A DNA stretch of 11,437 nt from an uncultured Eggerthellaceae bacterium (GTDB lineage: Bacteria > Actinomycetota > Coriobacteriia > Coriobacteriales > Eggerthellaceae), in NCBI GenBank assembly GCA_946631805.1, contig CAMPAJ010000028.1, forward strand, positions 1-11,437. The letters are read 5' to 3'. The translations under genes were made by a program, and so were the position numbers. Below, piece after piece: positions 6,274 to 11,437 of this stretch (within the stretch, counting starts at the first letter, position 1; each line of letters opens with the position of its first letter). The notes below the pieces were generated by a model. That model did no database searches. It was not told where the DNA came from and saw only the letters and a list, made by a program, of their open reading frames with translations.

Positions 6274-7830
6274 CTAGCGTCCCTGCCAACGGGATTTCTC
6301 GTAGGGGATGTCGACGCATACGCTCGTCCCATTGCAATCCGAGAAAATTGCCAACTCGCCTCCTGCTGCACGCGCTCGCTGCCGCATAGTCTCGATACCG
6401 TAGGAATTACCCTTGGCAGCGTGCACGTCAAACCCGCACCCGTCGTCCTCGACGATCATCGAGAAGCAATGAGCATCGTCGGCAAGCGACACCGTGACCT
6501 TGTTCGCATGAGCGTATTTCAGGATATTGGAAAGGCATTCTCCGAGAATTTGGGTCAGTTGGAGGCCGATGACGATGCGAACCGGGCGATCCTCGACCAT
6601 GGCCGAAAGGTCAAGCTCGGTAGCGATTCCCCAGCTTGTCTCGAACTGGGCAAGGCATTGCTTCACGCCTTCCACGAACCCATGCGATTCATCCAAGGGC
6701 ATATCCAGCAACGATAGCTCGTCTCCCAAGATGCCCATGGCTTTTGCGGCCGCGCCCTCGAGCCGATCGAGGTCCTTGCCTACGCAATCGTAATCCCCAT
6801 CTTCCAGCGATGCGGCAGCTGCTGCGGCGTTGAGGGAAAGCGAGCCCATAAGGGTCACGACGTTGTCGCGGATCTTCCTGCTCACAGTACGCCTCTCATC
6901 GAGCGCCTGCAGCTCGAACGCGTTACGCGTATCGCGCATGCGCTTGGCGAACACGCCGAGCATGCGACCGACGAGCATGAGGAATTCCTTGTCCTCTTCG
7001 TCGATGGACTGCAACTCGTCAAACAGGGCAAAGCAGATGCCGATTATCGCATCCATCGATTGAATGGGAAACGCTATGGCGCATACGGAACTCGGATTCA
7101 AAGACTTGCTCTCTATAAGCTCGGGTAAGCTATCCCTGCTCAAATCCAAAACCAGCGGCTCGGCCACGTCGAGCATCCAACGTAAGTTAATCGACGATTC
7201 GGGACCGAAATACCCTTCCCAGCGGAACAGGTCGCTACCATCAGTATGGTAGGCCACCCCCATGCGCCTGACCCCTTCGGCCACGAACAAGTTGAAATAC
7301 ACGTCCGAGCATCCGAGCACTTCGGCCACCGCATCGGCCATGTGCCTGTACAAGTCGTTGATTGTCTCGGACCACGAAAACGCCTCGCAAATGTTCACGA
7401 GCGAAGCGCAGCGCTCGCGCCAATCGCCTTTGAGCGAAGGAGCCCGCCGTTTTTGCTGAAGGGGCAATTCCCCCGTTGCGTTATCCAACCCCGGATCGAG
7501 GACCTTCAAACCTGGCACAGAAACAGCGTCAGCCGTCTTCTTGCGCCATTTGGGAAAATCGGTCTCGCGCCCCGTCACGGCATTGAGCCATATGCCTTCG
7601 ATGTTCAAGAACAGCGGCCTGAGCACCACTCCCCCGGCATGCCTGCTCGTACCCACGTACGCGATGCCGTCGTCTTCTTTCGCATTCATCCAGATATTGG
7701 TGTCGACCTCGCGATACAGGCACCCGTTCGTGCCCTTCATCTCGAACGTCGCCGGGTCTATGCCGCAGATGGGCACTTCCCCGATATTATGGCTATGACG
7801 ATACTCCGCCACGACTTTCGAATTATCCAC
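6274..7830 (-). CDS. Soluble GAF-domain sensor histidine kinase-like protein lacking the phospho-acceptor histidine
   Basis: The 518-residue product has no membrane helix or signal peptide and should be cytosolic. Residues 1-130 are an unassigned segment (includes GTNGCLYREVDTNIWMNA). About 140-295 looks like a GAF sensor domain. About 305-390 is the dimerisation domain of the NarX/DegS (HPK7) group, and about 420-510 is the ATPase domain. The N-box (E431, N435 in ECLSNILKYA), the EDDGCGFD motif at 461-468 and YGIETMRQRA at 477-486 are present. In the usual ERxRIARELHD motif this protein reads ERRTVSRKIRD: the His position is R321 (codon CGC at 6870-6868). It probably cannot autophosphorylate in the usual way. 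The GTG at 7830 has AGGTG 5 nt upstream. The response regulator follows after 2 nt. It may act as a ligand-sensing pseudokinase, an ATP-dependent switch or a phosphatase. Confidence 0.9.
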   Translation of the reverse strand: MDNSKVVAEYRHSHNIGEVPICGIDPATFEMKGTNGCLYREVDTNIWMNAKEDDGIAYVGTSRHAGGVVLRPLFLNIEGIWLNAVTGRETDFPKWRKKTADAVSVPGLKVLDPGLDNATGELPLQQKRRAPSLKGDWRERCASLVNICEAFSWSETINDLYRHMADAVAEVLGCSDVYFNLFVAEGVRRMGVAYHTDGSDLFRWEGYFGPESSINLRWMLDVAEPLVLDLSRDSLPELIESKSLNPSSVCAIAFPIQSMDAIIGICFALFDELQSIDEEDKEFLMLVGRMLGVFAKRMRDTRNAFELQALDERRTVSRKIRDNVVTLMGSLSLNAAAAAASLEDGDYDCVGKDLDRLEGAAAKAMGILGDELSLLDMPLDESHGFVEGVKQCLAQFETSWGIATELDLSAMVEDRPVRIVIGLQLTQILGECLSNILKYAHANKVTVSLADDAHCFSMIVEDDGCGFDVHAAKGNSYGIETMRQRARAAGGELAIFSDCNGTSVCVDIPYEKSRWQGR

Positions 7831-7887
7831 AATCGCACCTATACCTAGATTTCCATCGCATTCGCACTGGACCTTCCAGCTTGCTCA

Positions 7888-7916
7888 ATTGTTTCGTTAA
7901 CTGCCCAGCAAAGCAA
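7888..7916 (-). promoter_or_regulatory. Candidate promoter of the kinase operon
   Basis: On the minus strand, TTGCTT (7916-7911) and AACAAT (7893-7888) are separated by 17 bp. These are 3/6 and 4/6 matches to sigma-70-type hexamers. The start point would be near 7881, about 50 nt before the GTG start. The weak hexamers fit a promoter that needs an activator, and an inverted repeat directly abuts the -35 box. Confidence 0.35.
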
Positions 7917-7940
7917 TACCGCACACGTCTATTTGCGGTA
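7917..7940. promoter_or_regulatory. Inverted repeat TACCGCA-N10-TGCGGTA beside the kinase -35 box
   Basis: Two perfect 7-bp inverted arms with a 10-nt centre end exactly where the candidate -35 hexamer begins. This is where a dimeric LuxR/NarL-type activator would contact RNA polymerase. The arms do not match the E. coli NarL heptamer. Confidence 0.45.
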
Positions 7941-7968
7941 GCCAATCAGCCCATGTTGCCCACCACAC

Positions 7969-7988
7969 TAAAGGGAACAGCCCCTTTA
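7969..7988. other. Inverted repeat TAAAGGG-N6-CCCTTTA
   Basis: Seven perfect base pairs surround a 6-nt loop, between the large repeat element and the kinase promoter. It may be a weak hairpin terminator insulating the kinase from read-through, or a second operator. No T-run beyond three bases follows. Confidence 0.35.
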
Positions 7989-8028
7989 ATGCAAAGGTCA
8001 AGTAGCCCCGACAGGCGCGCCCTCGGGA

Positions 8029-8202
8029 CGGTGGGACGGAAAGCCGAAGCCAAGCGAAAGGCTTGCGACCTGGAGCAACGAAGCCCCGTGAGGGGAGGCG
8101 GGGGTCGTGAGCGATTCTGCAGGCACATTTCCTGTTATACACATCAGTTAGCCGAAGCCAAGCGAACGACCCCCGCCTCCCCTCACGGGGCGGTGGGACG
8201 GA
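8029..8202. repeat. Nested repeat element with 26-bp perfect inverted arms
   Basis: The arms at 8083-8108 and 8166-8191 are exact reverse complements around a 57-bp centre. Two direct repeats overlay them: CGGTGGGACGGA at 8029-8040 and 8191-8202, and AGCCGAAGCCAAGCGAA at 8042-8058 and 8150-8166. The GC-rich, modular build resembles the palindromic intergenic repeats scattered in gut anaerobe genomes. No transposase or target duplication is visible. Open frames through it are only by-products of the repeat. It lies between the molybdoenzyme terminator and the kinase promoter. Confidence 0.75.
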
Positions 8203-8212
8203 TTGGATGAAG

Positions 8213-8265
8213 CTAAACAGAAGCGCCGCCGGCCACCCGTCACGATCCGGGCAACCAGCGGCGCT
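8213..8265 (-). terminator. Terminator of the molybdoenzyme operon
   Basis: On the minus strand, 37 nt after the iron-sulfur subunit stop codon, AGCGCCGC pairs with GCGGCGCT. The stem continues inward through GG/CC, four G-T wobbles and CCCG/CGGG to an 8-nt loop, about 18 pairs in all. TCTGTTTAG follows. It is an unusually long hairpin for an intrinsic terminator with a short U-tract. Confidence 0.75.
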
Positions 8266-8302
8266 CAACAGCTCAGGCCTTACACCCTACCAGCGCAATC
8301 CC

Positions 8303-9085
8303 TTAGGCCAGCGCGATGTCGGGCAGGCCCTGGTCCTTCTCGACGGTCGAAACGTCGCACTCGACCTTCTTGCCGTCTTTCTCGATGGCGAGCTTCCACT
8401 CGGCCTCGGGCAGGTCCTTCAGCCAGAAGTCGCCCCACATGTCGGTCTCGGCCTCGAACGTGCCGGCTTCGCCCGTCGCGGTGACCTTGGCGCCCTCGAC
8501 GATCTCCATCGCCTCGGGGTCGTACACGGTCGCAGCAATGAACTTGCCAGGGATGTTCTTGTAGTACACGATGGCCCCGTCGCCACCGCACGGCACGGCG
8601 CCCTCGAGATCAAGCTCATCGGTTTCGCCGAACTGGATGGCGTCGACCGCGCAGTTGTCCACGCAGCGAGGGATGCGAATCGGCGAGTCGGGGTCGTCGA
8701 TGAGGTGCGCGCAGCCCGTGCAGCCCTGCGGGATCTGCAGCTCCTCGTTCCAGTACACGCCCTCGAACTTGTCGGCGATGTCCTTGCGGCCCTTGGCCTT
8801 GGCCGGGTCGATGACGATCAGGCCGTCGTCGCGGTCCATGAGGACCTCGGGGGCGAACTCGCGGATGGCCGGGTTCTGGGCACCCATGATAGGCGTGTAC
8901 GTGACGCGAACGTGCGAACCGGCGCCGCGCTCCTTCTGGTCGACCTTCATCCAGAACTGGCCAATATCAGGCTGCTCGGCGGCGTAGGGCAGCCACTCGT
9001 TTCCGCAGTGCTCGTCCTTGCAACCGATCTGGCAGTTGTAGCAGCCGGTGCACTTGGCGATATCTATAAGAAATGCTTTCGTCAT
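8303..9085 (-). CDS. Iron-sulfur subunit of a transhydroxylase-like molybdoenzyme, with C-terminal Ig-like domain
   Basis: The 260-residue product is the electron-transfer partner of the molybdenum subunit encoded just upstream. Residues 1-175 are a ferredoxin-type fold with C12, C15, C18 and C22 in one motif, C27 nearby, then C122/C125, C141/C145 and C166. From about 180 to the end is a beta-rich Cna-B/carboxypeptidase-regulatory-like domain, the layout of the small subunit of Pelobacter pyrogallol-phloroglucinol transhydroxylase. There is no Tat signal or membrane helix on this subunit. Ten cysteines in the ferredoxin part suffice for two complete [4Fe-4S] clusters, whereas I recall three in the Pelobacter protein. 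The start at 9085 follows GAGG by 7 nt and lies 67 nt after the catalytic gene's stop codon. A strong terminator follows, so this is the last gene of the operon. Confidence 0.9.
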   Translation of the reverse strand: MTKAFLIDIAKCTGCYNCQIGCKDEHCGNEWLPYAAEQPDIGQFWMKVDQKERGAGSHVRVTYTPIMGAQNPAIREFAPEVLMDRDDGLIVIDPAKAKGRKDIADKFEGVYWNEELQIPQGCTGCAHLIDDPDSPIRIPRCVDNCAVDAIQFGETDELDLEGAVPCGGDGAIVYYKNIPGKFIAATVYDPEAMEIVEGAKVTATGEAGTFEAETDMWGDFWLKDLPEAEWKLAIEKDGKKVECDVSTVEKDQGLPDIALA

Positions 9086-9152
9086 TTCCGTTCCTCTCTC
9101 TCAACATAAGCTGAGTCGCGGGTCAAACTCACATTCGTGAAGGCAAATCCGG

Positions 9153-11437
9153 CTACTCGATAACCCAAGAAGCGTAGTTGATGCCGATGGCCGGGTCGTA
9201 GTCGCGCGCGAAGGCCTCGGGGTAGTCCTTCTTCCACTGCTCCATCTCCTCGTCGGTGACCTTGGCGGCCTCTACGAGGTAACCGGATACGGCAAAGCCG
9301 CGGCAGTTCTTGGAGACCTGGCCCTCGGGGCTGATCAGGTTGGCGGCGCCGCCGCGGTCCAGACGCTCAGCGATCGGGTCAACGCGGCTGCCCTTGGCCA
9401 CCATGTAGGCGCCGGGGATAACGCGCTCGGAAATGCGCGCCGCCGTCAGGATCGTGCCACGATCGTTGAAGACCTTGACGATGTCGCCGTCCTCGATACC
9501 GCGAGCAGCTGCGTCGACCGGGTTAATCCAACCAGGCTCGTACAGATAGCCGTCCTTGCCCTTGACCTTGCAGGTCTCGATCTCGCGGAACCACTTGATG
9601 TCGTCGCCCTGGACGTGTACGCGCCAACGGGCCGGGTTGGCCACCATGAGCAGCGGATAATCCTTGGCACGCTCGCCCCACAGGGTCTCGTCGTGCGTCC
9701 AGCCCTCGGACTTCGGGCCGCCGACGGTCCAGCGGGCCATGGGCGTGCGCTCCTTGTCGTCGGGGAAGTTGGTGGCCAGGGCCTCGGACCAGAACTCGAG
9801 CTTGCCGGTCGGCGTGTCGAGCGGCCAGGCCTCCGGGTCGTTGTAGAAGCCCGTCATGCCGGCCGGGATCTGGTCCTGGTTGGGGTCCTGCTTGGGGAAG
9901 TAGAAGCCCTTGGCTTGCAGGTCTTCCCACGTGATTTCCTCGCCCAGGCGGGAGTTCTCGAACTCGAAGTCACGCCACTCGGCGCAAGTCATACCCATAT
10001 CAATCTGCTCGCGGATGCCGAAGCGCTCGCCCAGCTCGCAGGCAATCTCGAAGTCGGACTTGGACTCGCCCACGCGGTCGCAGCCCGGAGGCGTGACGGC
10101 GGCGGAGCGCATCGAGACGACCATCGAGCCGCCCATCATGTCGTCGTCCTCGACGCAGGTGGTGACGGGCAGCACCAGGTCGGCGAACAGCGAGTCGTTC
10201 TCGAGCCACTGGTGGTTGGTCACGAAGAACTCAACCTCGTTCGTGCGGATGGCGTCCTGGTAGCGGAAGCCGCCGTCCCAGCAGTTCATGTTGCAGGGCT
10301 TCTCGGACCACAGCATGTGGATCTTGTTGAACTCGGGCATGTGCGCGAGCTTGTAGTCGATGGCCGCTTGCAGCTCCTCGACGCTGCGGCCGGTCGCGCG
10401 GGCGAGTTCGGGCGATGCGGTGCCGAGCGCCGCCTTGTACGACTCGGGCGTCGTGGGATACTCGTTCTTCTGGAACTGCTCTGACGTCTCGACGTACACG
10501 ATGGCCGGTGAGCCGTACCACTCGGTATGGCCCTCGAGCAGCGCCTCGGCGATGAGCGTGCGCGGAATCTTCTGCTCGGAGGGATAGAACATGCGGCACT
10601 GATTGGCCATGCTGAACGGCGCGGAGGTCGAGCGGGCGATGGTCTCCTTGCCGATGAGCGACGCGTTCATGAACGCCTGCTGCACGCCGGGCTTGCCCAG
10701 GCCCTGAAGGCCGAGCAGGTAGGCATGCGTGCGGCCGGGCTCGAAGCTGTACGGGCCCTTGATGGCGCCGGAGCTGAAGTGCACCGATGCCGTGATGAGC
10801 TTGGCGCGGTTGCGCGCGTAGGCCTTGATGGTGTACTCGGGCACGCCGCAGCGCTCCGCGGCCCAGGCCGGCGTCTTGGGGATGCCGTCCTCCTCGCCGA
10901 GCACGTAGGCCTTGACCTTGTCCAGGCCCACGGTGTGGGTGGCCACGTAGTCCTCGTCGTAGAGGCCCTCGGTGAACCACACGTACATGACGCCGAAGTC
11001 CAGCGCGGCGTCGGTGTTGGGCAGGATGGGGATCCACTTCATGTCGTGGCAGCATGCTGTGTAGTTGCAGAACGGGTCGATGACCACGAATTCCTTGCCA
11101 CATTCCTCCCAGAACTTAAGCAGCTGGGACCACATCTGCGACGCGTAGTTCTGCGTGAGCTCCCAGTCGCCGGCGGCGAAGGCGATCATCTCGGAGTGCT
11201 CGGAGATGTCGCGCAGCACGTGCCAGGGGTTGTAGCCGGTCTGCGGGGGAGCCGGCATGCCCAGGCCCTTGTTGCAGCCGGAACCCCAGAAGTGCTTGGC
11301 GCCCCAGTACCAGCCCTCGACCGAGTCGGGCGTGCGCACCTCGCGCGTGAAATTGCCAACGGTCATGTCCATGAGGTTGGCGTGCCAACCGCCGCCGGAA
11401 TGGATGTCCTTGGACTCCTTGTGGCCATCCTCGCCGA
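9153..11437 (-). CDS. Molybdopterin oxidoreductase catalytic subunit, transhydroxylase-like (5' end outside window)
   Basis: At least 760 codons are present and the frame stays open to the window edge; the family is around 875 residues, so roughly the first hundred residues are missing. The protein belongs to the DMSO reductase family of bis-MGD enzymes. Its partner and motifs point to the pyrogallol transhydroxylase/catechol dehydroxylase branch. Visible marks are PDSVEGWYWGAKHFWG early on (Asp-Ser codons at 11327-11322, which I suspect align with the Mo-ligating Asp174-Ser175 region of the Pelobacter enzyme), ISEHSEMIAFAAGDWE, the cofactor-binding stretch ADLVLPVTTCVEDDDMMGG, and a C-terminal Molydop-binding domain with GWINPVDAAARGIEDGDIVK. 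The internal ATG at 11372 is not the start because coding sequence continues upstream. The iron-sulfur subunit follows 67 nt later. The substrate is probably an aromatic hydroxyl compound, by family only. Confidence 0.88.
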   Translation of the reverse strand, partial: GEDGHKESKDIHSGGGWHANLMDMTVGNFTREVRTPDSVEGWYWGAKHFWGSGCNKGLGMPAPPQTGYNPWHVLRDISEHSEMIAFAAGDWELTQNYASQMWSQLLKFWEECGKEFVVIDPFCNYTACCHDMKWIPILPNTDAALDFGVMYVWFTEGLYDEDYVATHTVGLDKVKAYVLGEEDGIPKTPAWAAERCGVPEYTIKAYARNRAKLITASVHFSSGAIKGPYSFEPGRTHAYLLGLQGLGKPGVQQAFMNASLIGKETIARSTSAPFSMANQCRMFYPSEQKIPRTLIAEALLEGHTEWYGSPAIVYVETSEQFQKNEYPTTPESYKAALGTASPELARATGRSVEELQAAIDYKLAHMPEFNKIHMLWSEKPCNMNCWDGGFRYQDAIRTNEVEFFVTNHQWLENDSLFADLVLPVTTCVEDDDMMGGSMVVSMRSAAVTPPGCDRVGESKSDFEIACELGERFGIREQIDMGMTCAEWRDFEFENSRLGEEITWEDLQAKGFYFPKQDPNQDQIPAGMTGFYNDPEAWPLDTPTGKLEFWSEALATNFPDDKERTPMARWTVGGPKSEGWTHDETLWGERAKDYPLLMVANPARWRVHVQGDDIKWFREIETCKVKGKDGYLYEPGWINPVDAAARGIEDGDIVKVFNDRGTILTAARISERVIPGAYMVAKGSRVDPIAERLDRGGAANLISPEGQVSKNCRGFAVSGYLVEAAKVTDEEMEQWKKDYPEAFARDYDPAIGINYASWVIE

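Noticed and set aside
8029..8202. CRISPR array
   Set aside because: There are only two copies of each direct repeat, with unequal spacing, overlapping inverted arms and no cas genes.
7881..8268. Open frames on both strands through the gene-free stretch (about 110-123 codons)
   Set aside because: They consist largely of the translated repeat arms and direct repeats, have no good ribosome site and end across the terminator hairpin.
9615..10484. 289-codon plus-strand open frame inside the molybdoenzyme gene
   Set aside because: Shadow of the catalytic subunit, which has clear family motifs in the other strand.
11370..11372. ATG as the start of the molybdoenzyme catalytic subunit
   Set aside because: The frame stays open to the window edge and encodes further family-like sequence upstream, so the true start is outside the window.

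Overview
The window is GC-rich and tightly packed, and every gene I can support reads on the minus strand. In transcription order it therefore runs from the right end to the left. The source is most likely an anaerobic gut actinobacterium of the Coriobacteriia (Eggerthellaceae type). That is an inference from the base composition, the pyrogallol-transhydroxylase-like molybdoenzyme pair beside a dedicated cytosolic sensor/regulator pair, and the fused PntA. No rRNA, tRNA or CRISPR array is visible.

Region 1 (11437 to 8213) holds a molybdopterin oxidoreductase catalytic subunit, cut at its 5' end by the window edge, followed by its iron-sulfur subunit. The iron-sulfur subunit carries a C-terminal Ig-like domain, as in the small subunit of pyrogallol-phloroglucinol transhydroxylase. 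A long GC-rich hairpin ends this transcript. Region 2 (about 8202 to 7831) is a gene-free stretch. It holds a nested repeat with 26-bp perfect inverted arms, two smaller inverted repeats and a candidate promoter.

Region 3 (7830 to 4661) looks like one operon: a soluble GAF-containing NarX/DegS-type sensor kinase, a NarL/LuxR response regulator 2 nt downstream, a SlyD-like FKBP prolyl isomerase, and a 13-cysteine small protein, closed by a terminator. The most striking point is that the kinase has arginine (CGC) where the phospho-acceptor histidine of this family should be, while its ATP-binding domain looks intact.

Region 4 (4494 to 2891) has a small zinc-ribbon protein with a Pro/Ala/Lys tail, then a zinc-type medium-chain dehydrogenase that lacks most structural-zinc cysteines. 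The dehydrogenase has its own strong terminator, and a perfect 8-bp inverted repeat lies upstream of it. Region 5 (2716 to 1) has an orphan NarL/LuxR response regulator paralogous to the one in region 3, then pntA and the start of pntB, encoding the membrane proton-translocating NAD(P) transhydrogenase.

A reasonable but unproven reading is that regions 1 and 3 form a substrate-induced reductive or transhydroxylating module for an aromatic hydroxyl compound: enzyme, maturation or folding helpers, and regulator. The dehydrogenase and transhydrogenase would be neighbouring redox functions. The enzyme substrate cannot be read from the sequence.
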